A DNA stretch of 64,000 nucleotides from CAZSHG01 sp964606695 [NCBI: uncultured bacterium] (GTDB taxonomy: Bacteria; UBP14; UBA6098). The position numbers and the translations under genes were made by a program. Below, piece by piece: positions 9,000-16,886 of the stretch. The notes under the pieces were generated by a model, which was not told the origin of the DNA, made no database searches, and was given only the letters and a program-made list of their open reading frames with translations. Where the stretch lies: assembly GCA_964606695.1 (NCBI GenBank), contig CAZSHG010000006.1, forward strand, positions 1-64,000, given 5' to 3'. Within the stretch, counting starts at the first letter, position 1. Every line of letters begins with the position of its first letter.

Positions 9000-9803
9000 T
9001 TATTTAACCGGGACGTATCCGAGTTCCGCAACTATAGCCTGCCCCTCCTCGCTCATCACGTAATCGATGAAAGCCTTCGCGGTGCCTTTAGGTTCGCCGT
9101 TCGTATACATGTGGAGGCCGCGGACGATCGGGTATTCCTCGGATTGCGCGTTTTCGACTGTCGGCTCGACGCCTTCGATTTCGACCGCTTTGACCTTATC
9201 TGTAAGGTATCCCAGGCCGATGTAACCTATGGAATTTGGCGTGCTGGCGATAGTGGTGGCCACCGCCTGATTCGAGGCCAGTTTTAGCGCGGATTCGTCC
9301 ACGGCGTCGCCGGAAAGGACTTTTTCCTTGAATATCTCGAAGGTGCCGGAGGATACGTCCCTGCTGGCAACCACGATAGGTTTATTCGGGCCACCGAGGG
9401 TTTTCCAGCTCGTAATTTTACCGGTGTAGATGTCCTTGATCTGGTCGATTGTCAGGTTATCGACCGGGACATCCGGGTGGACTATTGCCGCTATAGCGTC
9501 CAGAGCGACTACATGATCCATCGGTTCGATGCCTTTTTCGCGGGCGGTCGCGATTTCCCTGGTCTTAATCTCGCGCGATGCGTCCGCGATGTCGCATTGG
9601 CCGTCGATTAGCGCCGCGATGCCTACGCCGGAACCGCCGCCGCGGACGGTTATATCGGCGTCCTCGTGGGCGTTCATGTATTCCTCCGCGCAGAACTGGG
9701 CTATAGGAAGGACGGTCGTCGATCCCGTGATGACCAACTGCTCCCCCGCAATTGCCATACACGCGAAAAGCACGGTCAATAATACGAAAGTAATGTTCCT
9801 CAT
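9000..9803 (-). CDS. pstS: Phosphate ABC transporter, periplasmic phosphate-binding protein PstS
   Basis: The 267-residue product has a signal peptide (MRNITFVLLTVLFACMAIAG) and then the PstS fold. ITGSTTV at residues 25-31 and the RGGGSGVGI and SREIK segments build the phosphate pocket, DVSSGT lies in the second lobe, and a VELGYVPV ending is usual for the family. It captures phosphate in the periplasm and delivers it to PstC/PstA. It lies 27 bases after the porin gene, so the two form one transcript, separate from pstCAB but preceded by its own Pho-box-like repeats. AAGGAG sits before the ATG. Placing pstS last, behind a porin, is less common than pstS first. Confidence 0.95.
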   Translation of the reverse strand: MRNITFVLLTVLFACMAIAGEQLVITGSTTVLPIAQFCAEEYMNAHEDADITVRGGGSGVGIAALIDGQCDIADASREIKTREIATAREKGIEPMDHVVALDAIAAIVHPDVPVDNLTIDQIKDIYTGKITSWKTLGGPNKPIVVASRDVSSGTFEIFKEKVLSGDAVDESALKLASNQAVATTIASTPNSIGYIGLGYLTDKVKAVEIEGVEPTVENAQSEEYPIVRGLHMYTNGEPKGTAKAFIDYVMSEEGQAIVAELGYVPVK

Positions 9804-9830
9804 TTGATCTCCTTGATTATTCTATTTTGG

Positions 9831-10853
9831 TTAAAATGGATTGCTTGAGAATTCCCATCGTAATTGAAGCCCAAATACGTCGGTGGGCTCGGCGTTTTCA
9901 ACTTCGGGCTGGGTTCGGCTCCAGTTTAGTTGCACCCGGGTTTCGGGTTTCCCCTTCGCGTTTTTCGTCAGGAAGTAATTCGCGCCCGCGATCATCCTTG
10001 TCCGACCGTCGTCATCGACGTCGTCGGTGGGATCCCACATATCGTAACGAAAGACGAACTGAAGTTTATCGAGGACCATAACCGTGGGCATCACCATGAA
10101 ACCAGAAGCGGTATTTTCATCGGCACTAACCATGAGATATTCGCCCCACAATTCGACCGGGCCGTAAGCCGCCTTCAGCATGCCGACAGCGTCGAAACGG
10201 GACAATTTGTCCGGGGCGCTGGTGGTGTCCGCGGGGTCGTCGAATTGGGTGAATCTGCCCGAGCCGCCGATCATCAGTCCGGTTATCGGAATGAAGCGGA
10301 TGTTCGCAAAGTAGGTGAAATCGTTGTCGATATTGTCGAGGTATTTCTTGTATCCCTCGCCGTTATAGACACCGGCCTGATATTCACCCCACCCACCGGG
10401 GATGTAACCTGTGAACGCGACACCCGCACCGGCGGAAGCACAAACTCCTTCCTTATCTTCCAGCGCCTTCTCGATTGTGGTGTAATCCCAATCGTAAACG
10501 GTGCCGAAGTAGTTTTTGATAACGCCTGCGTAGAGTTTCATCTCGTCGTTGAAGGCGTAATCAAGGTAGGCGGCTTTGATTTTCAAACCCGCGCCACCGG
10601 CGTCCGTCGACTTGTCGCTTGAATAGACGTCCAGATTGAATTTAGAGCCAATCCTGCTCGTGAACTGATGTGAAAAAACGAAATACCCACGCGCGATCTC
10701 GAACCCGCTGTATTGCGTTTCGCCGTCGAAGGTTTCGTAGCCGTATCTCAGCCAGGTCTTGCCGGCTAATTGAGTCTGGCCGGGTTCCAGTCCGGAAAAA
10801 ATGCTCGTGCAAAGAAACACGGTTAACAGCACAATGTAAACTTTGCTCCTCAT
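9831..10853 (-). CDS. Outer-membrane porin-like protein, probable phosphate-induced channel
   Basis: The protein has 340 residues, with a signal peptide (MRSKVYIVLLTVFLCTSIFSG) followed by alternating amphipathic beta strands throughout and a terminal phenylalanine (WEFSSNPF), the usual C-terminal signature of an outer-membrane barrel. Phrases such as LRYGYET, AAYLDYAFNDEMKLYAGVIKN and the strand-turn pattern resemble OprO/OprP-type porins (phosphate-selective porin family). Location inside a Pho operon, directly before pstS and after phoR, supports a phosphate or polyphosphate import role. That role is inferred from context, because no ion-selectivity residues can be assigned. Repeats resembling a Pho box lie about 85 bases upstream of the ATG. 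Confidence 0.8.
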   Translation of the reverse strand: MRSKVYIVLLTVFLCTSIFSGLEPGQTQLAGKTWLRYGYETFDGETQYSGFEIARGYFVFSHQFTSRIGSKFNLDVYSSDKSTDAGGAGLKIKAAYLDYAFNDEMKLYAGVIKNYFGTVYDWDYTTIEKALEDKEGVCASAGAGVAFTGYIPGGWGEYQAGVYNGEGYKKYLDNIDNDFTYFANIRFIPITGLMIGGSGRFTQFDDPADTTSAPDKLSRFDAVGMLKAAYGPVELWGEYLMVSADENTASGFMVMPTVMVLDKLQFVFRYDMWDPTDDVDDDGRTRMIAGANYFLTKNAKGKPETRVQLNWSRTQPEVENAEPTDVFGLQLRWEFSSNPF

Positions 10854-10937
10854 CTCTCTCCTTTTTTGTTTCGTTTAATGAAACATCACCTAACCGGAGA
10901 GATAATGTAAGAATAATGTGAACTCTTAATAACGAGG

Positions 10938-10966
10938 AGGTTAAGATTAGGTTAAAATAGGTTATT
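10938..10966 (-). promoter_or_regulatory. Putative Pho box upstream of the porin-pstS unit
   Basis: On the reverse strand, TAACC, TTAACC and TTAACC occur at 10-11-nt intervals (+ strand GTTAT at 10961, GTTAA at 10951 and GTTAA at 10940), the same spacing as in the repeats before pstC. It overlaps the last codons of phoR and precedes the porin ATG by about 85 bases. A response-regulator dimer binding direct repeats one helical turn apart would fit. Confidence 0.55.
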
Positions 10967-12677
10967 TTGGGATTTTAAGGCGAAACAAACTGCCGACGCC
11001 GGGTTCGCTTTCGGCGGTTATTTCGCCGGAATGGAGCAGGGCGATATGTTTAACAATGGACAATCCTAAACCAGTGCCGTAAAGCGAATTTGACCGGGAT
11101 TTGTCCACGGTGTAGAATCTCTCGAAAATGCGTGATATATCCTCTTCCGGGATTCCGATTCCTGTATCGACGACGCTTAACACGACGTCTTTCTCGCCCT
11201 CGTCGATCGAGATTCGGATTTCGCCGCCTTCGGGGGTGTATTTAATCGAATTGTCAATGAGGTTAGAGAGGGCTATTTCGAGAAGGTTTTCGTCGCCACG
11301 GACTGACGGACAATATTCGGGCGAGCTGAAAATCAGGTCGATCTTTTTCTCCCGCGCTTCGGTTTTGAAAAGGAATATGACCTGTTCTACGAGGATGGGA
11401 AGATTAATGTCGCACGTTTCCAGACGTTCGGTCTGCTCGATTCTGGACAGGGTCAACAAATCCTGAACCAGAGCTATCATGCGGTCGGTATGGCGCATTA
11501 TCGTGACTATATAGCCCTTGACGTCGTCGTCGAAAGGTTCCATTTCTAGTGTCTCCGCGAAGCCTTTAATGAGTGTCAGTGGCGTTTTGAGTTCGTGCGA
11601 AACGTTGGATACAAAATCGGCCTTGGTCTGCTGGATATTATAGCTTTCGGTGATGTCGTTTATCGAGATAATGATCTGATCGAGCTGTTCGACGTAGGTC
11701 TTTCGCGTTTTGAACCTGCGTTTATTAGAGCTGTATTCGGCTTTCGTTTTATCCCTGTCAGAAACCATTTCGCGCAGTTCCGGGATCATCAACGTGGACA
11801 GAATATCCTTACCGCGAACGTCGTTGTAATCGAGGTCGGTAAAGCTCTGCGCCGTGTCGTTCATCAGGAGGATAGCGCCCTTGTCGTCCAGCACGATTAC
11901 GCCCTCGCCAAGAGATTGCAGTATGGTCAGGAGGTTTTTACGTTGTCTTTCCAGTTTATCGAAGGCCTTTTCGAGGTCGCCCGCCAGCGTGTTTACGGAT
12001 TTTTCAAGCTCCTCGAATTCTGTATATCGGCCACTGGAAAGCCTATCCGAGAAATCCCCCTGCGCAATTCGTCTCACCTTCGACGAAACCCTTTCAATGC
12101 TTTTGGTGATATACCCCCGCGAAATAAAGGCGATAACCAGCGAGATTGCCAGCAGGACAGCGCCCCAGAATATCGAACGCCTGGCCAGCACAGCGTTGAC
12201 AGATCGGAGCGCTTCGATCGGTTTGCTCGTTCGGATAACGTATCGAAGTTTCCCGCCATCGTCAAGGCTTCTGCCCGCGGAATAGACCATGTATTCTTTC
12301 AATGTAGCGCTGTAGCGCACGCTGTAACCGTCGCCGGTCTGAATCGCGGAAATTATTTCCGGGCGATCGGCATGGTTTTCCATTGTCGAGGGTTTTTTCT
12401 CGGAATCGGCTATCACGCGGCCATCGGGAAAGATGACGGTGTATCGAATGCCGGTTTCCTCTCCGAATAATTTGGCTTTGGAGTCTATCCCGCTTTCGGA
12501 GAGAGTATCACAGAGGAGACCGTCGAACAGGATTCTTTCGCGCCGAAGTTCCTTCAGGGTCTCGTTCTCCAGCGTATTCGATGCCAGCCGGGTCGAGATT
12601 AACACAGTCCCGGCAACTGCGAGGACGAGTGTAATCACCACAAAGGCGAAATGTCGTGTCAGGAGGCTTCCGCGCAT
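10962..12677 (-). CDS. phoR: Phosphate-regulon sensor histidine kinase PhoR
   Basis: The 571-residue membrane kinase has two N-terminal transmembrane helices (about residues 10-30 and 168-188) flanking a periplasmic sensor region of about 135 residues, then HAMP, a PAS domain (about 250-350), a HisKA dimerisation domain with the phospho-acceptor in HELKTPL (H361), and an ATPase domain with NLIDNSIKYTPEG (N box), VDTGIGI (G1) and GTGLGLSIV (G2). It phosphorylates PhoB when phosphate is scarce. Its periplasmic part is longer than that of E. coli PhoR and more like Bacillus PhoR. The gene starts 6 bases after phoB. Confidence 0.92.
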   Translation of the reverse strand: MRGSLLTRHFAFVVITLVLAVAGTVLISTRLASNTLENETLKELRRERILFDGLLCDTLSESGIDSKAKLFGEETGIRYTVIFPDGRVIADSEKKPSTMENHADRPEIISAIQTGDGYSVRYSATLKEYMVYSAGRSLDDGGKLRYVIRTSKPIEALRSVNAVLARRSIFWGAVLLAISLVIAFISRGYITKSIERVSSKVRRIAQGDFSDRLSSGRYTEFEELEKSVNTLAGDLEKAFDKLERQRKNLLTILQSLGEGVIVLDDKGAILLMNDTAQSFTDLDYNDVRGKDILSTLMIPELREMVSDRDKTKAEYSSNKRRFKTRKTYVEQLDQIIISINDITESYNIQQTKADFVSNVSHELKTPLTLIKGFAETLEMEPFDDDVKGYIVTIMRHTDRMIALVQDLLTLSRIEQTERLETCDINLPILVEQVIFLFKTEAREKKIDLIFSSPEYCPSVRGDENLLEIALSNLIDNSIKYTPEGGEIRISIDEGEKDVVLSVVDTGIGIPEEDISRIFERFYTVDKSRSNSLYGTGLGLSIVKHIALLHSGEITAESEPGVGSLFRLKIPK

Positions 12678-12683
12678 AGCCCG

Positions 12684-13367
12684 CTATTCTTCCTTCATCC
12701 TATAACCGATGCCGCGGATAGTCTCAATCATCGAACTGGCGTCGCCCAGCTTCCTCCTGATGTTGAGTATATGGACGTCCACGGTGCGATCGATAACGAA
12801 CTGTCTGTCGCCGCCCAGCGAATCGAGAATCTGGTTGCGGGTAAGGACGCGTCCTTTGCGTTTCATCAGATGCGCGAGTATGGAAAATTCGGTAGCGGTA
12901 AATAGCACCGGTTTCCCATCCACTGTTACCTCGAATTTGTCGATGAGAACTGTTGTGGGGCCGTTCACCAATACATTTTCGGATTCGGTTTTGGATATCC
13001 GCCGGAAAAGAGCTTTGATTCGCGCTTGAAGTTCCCTCATTGAAAAGGGTTTGGTGATATAGTCGTCCGCGCCCAGTTCAAGGCCTACTACAATATCGGC
13101 CTCGGTGGATTTAGCCGTAAGAAAAATTATTGGAACGTCCACGCTTTTCTCGTTGTTACGGATAATTCTGCAAACGTCCAACCCTCCGGTGCCGGGCATC
13201 ATCAAATCCAGGAGAACCATATCGACGCGGTTCTTGTCGGCGAAATCGAGAAAGGCGTCGCCATTACTGAAAAGCACCACTTCGAAGCCGTCGCGTTCGA
13301 GATGCAGTTTCAGAAGGTTGCGCAGATCTTCCTCGTCCTCGACTACAGCTATTCTCTTATGAGACAT
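12684..13367 (-). CDS. phoB: Phosphate-regulon response regulator PhoB/PhoP
   Basis: This is a 227-residue OmpR-family regulator. The receiver domain holds the acidic pocket ED at residues 10-11, the phospho-acceptor D54 in LLDLMMPG, and the conserved lysine in DDYITKPF near 105. The C-terminal winged helix (about 130-227) has TATEFSILAHLM, ILDSLGG and the wing RGIGYRM. It should bind the 11-nt TTAAC direct repeats seen upstream of pstC and the porin. The start overlaps the end of phoU by 11 nt, which suggests coupled translation. Confidence 0.93.
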   Translation of the reverse strand: MSHKRIAVVEDEEDLRNLLKLHLERDGFEVVLFSNGDAFLDFADKNRVDMVLLDLMMPGTGGLDVCRIIRNNEKSVDVPIIFLTAKSTEADIVVGLELGADDYITKPFSMRELQARIKALFRRISKTESENVLVNGPTTVLIDKFEVTVDGKPVLFTATEFSILAHLMKRKGRVLTRNQILDSLGGDRQFVIDRTVDVHILNIRRKLGDASSMIETIRGIGYRMKEE

Positions 13368-14031
13368 CGTTATCCTCCTCTCTTTCGGCGGGATGACGAA
13401 TATCCTCGCCGGTGAGATAGTATATGGTATCCTCCGCTATATTGGTGGCCAGGTCGGCAATTCTTTCGATGTTTTTAGCGATAAAAATCAGTTTCATCGC
13501 GCGTTCGATAGTCGTTAAATCGGAGGCCATATAAGTCGTCAATTCGCGGTAAACCTGCTCTTCGAGGGCGTCCACAGTGTTGTCGCGTTCGAGAACCATG
13601 TTGGATAGATCGAGTTTCTCTTCAAGGAATCCTTTGAGCGAATCTCTGACCATATCCGCGGCTATGTGCGCCATGCGAGGTATGTCGATAAGCGGCTTTA
13701 CAGGTTTTCGCGGGATAAGGAAAAGCACGTTCTGCGCGATATTCACGGCAAGGTCGCCGACTCTCTCCAGATCGGTGTTCCCCTGGAAAATCGCCATGAT
13801 ATGGCGCATCTCTTTCGCTCGAGGACAATACAGTGCGATTATTTCGGCGATCTTCGAACTGATTACCATTTCCGCGCGATTACATTCCGGTTCCTGTTTC
13901 TCGATAATATCGTGTGCGAGCTTTTCGTTCTTCTGGATAAGTGCTTCGATAGCATTTCTTACCATCGATTCGGCTCTGGATGCCTGTTCCGCGAATAACC
14001 GTTGCAATTCTTTTGTTTTTTCGTTTTCCAT
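13357..14031 (-). CDS. phoU: Phosphate signalling regulator PhoU
   Basis: This 224-residue, all-helical protein has two PhoU repeats. E/D-rich metal-binding stretches are seen at GNTDLERVGDLAVNIA and again at KNIERIADLATNIAEDTIYY, the standard duplicated signature. PhoU links the Pst transporter to PhoR and keeps the kinase in its phosphatase state when phosphate is ample. It lies 8 bases after pstB and overlaps phoB. Confidence 0.95.
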   Translation of the reverse strand: MENEKTKELQRLFAEQASRAESMVRNAIEALIQKNEKLAHDIIEKQEPECNRAEMVISSKIAEIIALYCPRAKEMRHIMAIFQGNTDLERVGDLAVNIAQNVLFLIPRKPVKPLIDIPRMAHIAADMVRDSLKGFLEEKLDLSNMVLERDNTVDALEEQVYRELTTYMASDLTTIERAMKLIFIAKNIERIADLATNIAEDTIYYLTGEDIRHPAEREEDNDVS

Positions 14032-14039
14032 TGTCCTCC

Positions 14040-14804
14040 CTACCCGAATTTACCCGATAGATACCGTTCAGTCAATTCGTTTTTGGGGTTGGTGAAAACT
14101 TCTTTGGTCGGGCCGAAATCAATAAGTTCGCCCAACATCATGAATATAGAATACTCCGCGACTCTCGCCGCCTGCGCGACGTTGTGCGTAACGATAATTA
14201 TCGTGTATTGCCCGATAAACTCCTGAAGTTGCTCCTCGATTTTCGCCGACGACACCGGATCGAGTGCGCTGGTGGGTTCATCAAGTAAAATGACTTCCGG
14301 TTCGACCGCCAGCGCTCTGGCGATGCACAGCCTCTGCTGTTGTCCGCCGGATAGTTCCATAGCGTTTGTTTTCAACCGGTCGCCGACCTCTTCCCACAGA
14401 TTAACTCGTTTAATCGCCTCGACAACTCTGTCCTCCAGTTCGTTCCCTTTGGCCAGATGGTGAATTCGCAGGCCATAGGCTACGTTGTCCATAATCGACA
14501 TGGGGAAAGGATTTGGGCGCTGGAAAACCATACCTATTCGCCGCCGGAGTTTGTAAATATCGATCTTTTTGGAATATACGTTTCGACCGTCGAAAAATAT
14601 TTTGCCGTCGGTTCTAACGGACGGGATGAGATCGTTCATGCGATTAATAGCGCGAAGAAAGGTAGATTTGCCGCACCCGGAAGGCCCCATTATAGCGGTG
14701 ATAGTCTCCCGAGGAAATTTTATGGAGGCGTTTTTAATCGCGTGGCAATCGCCGTAATAAAGGTTGAAATTAACCGTTTCGACTATCCCTTTTTCAGTTA
14801 CCAT
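14040..14804 (-). CDS. pstB: Phosphate ABC transporter ATP-binding protein PstB
   Basis: This 254-residue ATPase has Walker A GPSGCGKST, Q-loop FQRPNPFPMS (the PNPFP form is typical of PstB), signature LSGGQQQRL, Walker B VILLDEPTSALDP and the switch histidine in IIIVTHN. It powers phosphate import through PstC/PstA. It overlaps the end of pstA by 7 nt. Confidence 0.97.
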   Translation of the reverse strand: MVTEKGIVETVNFNLYYGDCHAIKNASIKFPRETITAIMGPSGCGKSTFLRAINRMNDLIPSVRTDGKIFFDGRNVYSKKIDIYKLRRRIGMVFQRPNPFPMSIMDNVAYGLRIHHLAKGNELEDRVVEAIKRVNLWEEVGDRLKTNAMELSGGQQQRLCIARALAVEPEVILLDEPTSALDPVSSAKIEEQLQEFIGQYTIIIVTHNVAQAARVAEYSIFMMLGELIDFGPTKEVFTNPKNELTERYLSGKFG

Positions 14805-15667
14805 GTCTTCCTCTTTCTGGTTCGATATCGCAAATAAATTCCAGCGCCACTAAGCAGGAGAACCAATATCAGCAGAACCAGCGCCGAACCGTAGGCGATG
14901 GGGAGTTGTTTGTCGGGATATATTCCCTCGGTCACAAGGCCATAGATATGATACGGCAGTGCCATGACCTCGTCCAGCGGGCTACCCGGAAGTTTGCGCG
15001 TATAAAAGGTGGCCGCAGTGAAAATTATCGGGGCGGTTTCACCTACAGCGCGCCCCATAGATAGAATCGCGCCTGTAACGATACCGGAAACGGCATTCGG
15101 TAAAACTACTTTCAGCGTCGTGCGCCACCTTGTCGCGCCGAGAGAAAGGGAAGCTTCCCGAAACGAATTCGGCACCGCCCGGAGAGCTTCTTCGGTTGTT
15201 ACTATTACAATAGGTAAGGACATCACTCCCAATGTCAAACTACCCGATAAAACCGACACCCCAAAACCGAGGACTTTGCAGAAAAACGCGAATCCGAACA
15301 GCCCGAAAACAATCGAGGGAAGGCCGGCCAGCGTGTTTATCCCCGTGCGAATGAGTTTAGTGAACCTTCCGATAATGGCGAATTCGCTGAGATATGTCGC
15401 TGTGAGGACTCCGATTGGCAATGAAAAAAGCATAGCTCCCATTCCAAGAAGGAAAGTTCCTATCAGAGCGGGATATACACCGCCTCTCGTCATTGCGTGT
15501 TTGGGTGGTTGTGTCAGAAATTCCCATGATAGAACCGGAATGCCCCGCTTTATAATGAAAAAGAGCAAAAGACCGACCGATAAGACGACTATCAGCGCGG
15601 CGAATCCGAGCACCGAGAACCCGACCTTCTGATGTAATAATCTCTTATTTGAAAGACTTCGAGGCAT
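14798..15667 (-). CDS. pstA: Phosphate ABC transporter permease PstA
   Basis: This 289-residue permease has about six membrane helices. The cytoplasmic coupling loop that contacts PstB is visible as TTEEALRAVPNSFREASLSL followed by GATRWRT, and the GRAVGETAPI segment is a family hallmark. It forms the membrane channel with PstC. The start lies inside the end of pstC (23-nt overlap). Confidence 0.95.
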   Translation of the reverse strand: MPRSLSNKRLLHQKVGFSVLGFAALIVVLSVGLLLFFIIKRGIPVLSWEFLTQPPKHAMTRGGVYPALIGTFLLGMGAMLFSLPIGVLTATYLSEFAIIGRFTKLIRTGINTLAGLPSIVFGLFGFAFFCKVLGFGVSVLSGSLTLGVMSLPIVIVTTEEALRAVPNSFREASLSLGATRWRTTLKVVLPNAVSGIVTGAILSMGRAVGETAPIIFTAATFYTRKLPGSPLDEVMALPYHIYGLVTEGIYPDKQLPIAYGSALVLLILVLLLSGAGIYLRYRTRKRKTW

Positions 15668-16490
15668 ATTTATTCGCGATGATATTGATGATAAACGTTA
15701 TCGAGAATAGCGTTATTCCAACTGCGAAAAGCGCGTGGAAATGCAAGCTTCCCTGTGGCGTTTCTCCCATCTCGGCGGCAATTGCGGCGGTCATGGTGCG
15801 AACCGGCTTGAAGGGCGAAAGGGCAATCTGCGCGGCACCTCCGGCGACCATCAGGACGGTCATGGTTTCGCCGATAGTGCGCCCCAGCGCCAGAAGAACT
15901 GCCGCCCATACCCCGGACCTCGCGGAGGGGAAAACCACGCGCATCATCGTTTCCCATTTTGTCGCGCCCAGGGCAAGCGACGCTTCGTGATAGTCTTTCG
16001 GCACCGAGGATAGTGCATCCTCGGATACGCTGACTACAATGGGCATCGACATCAACCCCAACGTGATCCCGGCGGTGAATGCGCATTGTCCGATAGTCAA
16101 CGATAATACCTTCTGGAAAAAAGGCGCGAGCAATGTCAGGCCGAAGAGGCCGTAAACTACAGAGGGCACGCTTCCCAAAAGCTCGATTATCGGCTTGAGC
16201 GTTTCGCGGAGCTTATCGGGAGCGACGCCATGCAAATACAACGCGCTGGCTATTCCTATCGGCAAGGAGAAAAGCAAGGCGATTACGGTTACTAACAACG
16301 AACCCCAAAAAAGCGGGAGAAGCCCCAGTTCCGGTGGATCCTGAGCCGGGTTCCACCTATTGCCGAGAAGAAAATCCGAAAGCCGATATTGCCCGAAAAA
16401 GGGAAGCGCATTGGCGAATAACATAATCGTTATCGCCAAAAGCATCAACAAGGAGATTGAAGCTATCGCACCGATCGAATATTTCGCCAT
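15645..16490 (-). CDS. pstC: Phosphate ABC transporter permease PstC
   Basis: This 281-residue permease is the first gene of the pst-pho operon. The coupling loop reads SEDALSSVPKDYHEASLAL, then GATKWET, and a GRTIGETMTV segment corresponds to the PstA motif. SVPSVVYGLFGL is also typical. It lies behind a strong set of Pho-box-like repeats with a TATAAT element. Confidence 0.95.
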   Translation of the reverse strand: MAKYSIGAIASISLLMLLAITIMLFANALPFFGQYRLSDFLLGNRWNPAQDPPELGLLPLFWGSLLVTVIALLFSLPIGIASALYLHGVAPDKLRETLKPIIELLGSVPSVVYGLFGLTLLAPFFQKVLSLTIGQCAFTAGITLGLMSMPIVVSVSEDALSSVPKDYHEASLALGATKWETMMRVVFPSARSGVWAAVLLALGRTIGETMTVLMVAGGAAQIALSPFKPVRTMTAAIAAEMGETPQGSLHFHALFAVGITLFSITFIINIIANKYASKSFK

Positions 16491-16531
16491 AATATTTCGC
16501 CCCTCTTGGGGTTTGCGTTTTCATCGATCGG

Positions 16532-16590
16532 ATTATATAAATCTGATTTTAGGGATACGTTAAGGAAATGTTAAGAAACAGTTAATTAGA
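16532..16590 (-). promoter_or_regulatory. Pho box and promoter of the pstCAB-phoUBR operon
   Basis: On the reverse strand, TTAAC occurs three times at exact 11-nt spacing (+ strand GTTAA at 16581, 16570 and 16559), with a fourth degenerate unit CTAAAA at about 16548. Next comes TATAAT (16537-16532) and then pstC. No good -35 hexamer is present, as expected for an activator-dependent promoter. The repeat unit resembles the Bacillus PhoP consensus (TTAACA-type hexamers, 11-bp period) more than the E. coli CTGTCAT box. Confidence 0.75.
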
Positions 16591-16703
16591 GTGAAGGAAT
16601 TATTAAAGGACAACACAAATGAAGCATATCTTAATAATTCGGCACCTGTCAAGACGGGCGGCTAAATTTTTATTCCGATACAACTTGTCCCACACTATAT
16701 CTT

Positions 16704-16788
16704 CGGAGAGGCAGGGATTCGAACCCTGGGTCCCCGAGGGGACAACGGTTTTCGAGACCGCCCCGTTCAACCGCTCCGGCACCTCTCC
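16704..16788 (-). tRNA. tRNA-Ser (anticodon CGA)
   Basis: On the reverse strand, the acceptor arm GGAGAGG pairs with CCTCTCC (discriminator G). The D arm has GCCGGAGCGGTTGAACGG. The anticodon loop CTCGAAA reads codon TCG. A long variable arm (GTCCCC/GGGGAC) marks the class II tRNA, and the T arm is CAGGGTTCGAATCCCTG. No CCA is encoded. Length is 85 nt. The sequence closely resembles E. coli tRNA-Ser(CGA). Confidence 0.96.
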
Positions 16789-16849
16789 GTAAAAAACATC
16801 GACCAAAATTAAAGAACAGGTTTCATCTTAATAACTCAAACAGCGCGAA

Positions 16850-16878
16850 ATTATATTGAAATTACGCATAAATGCAAG
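16850..16878 (-). promoter_or_regulatory. Probable promoter of tRNA-Ser
   Basis: A perfect TATAAT (16855-16850, reverse strand) has TTGCAT 16 bases upstream. The tRNA begins about 60 bases downstream. Confidence 0.5.
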
Positions 16879-16886
16879 TTCATTCG

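Noticed and set aside
9930-10622. Open frame of 230 codons on the + strand
   Set aside because: It lies opposite the porin gene, has no ribosome site and shows no recognisable domain.
11595-12470. Long open frame of 291 codons on the + strand
   Set aside because: It is antisense to phoR, whose kinase motifs are intact. The product is basic and has no family features, as expected for a shadow frame.
16603-16806. 67-codon frame covering the tRNA
   Set aside because: The [19 protein letters not shown] peptide is the well-known spurious translation of a tRNA-Ser gene. The tRNA folds fully.
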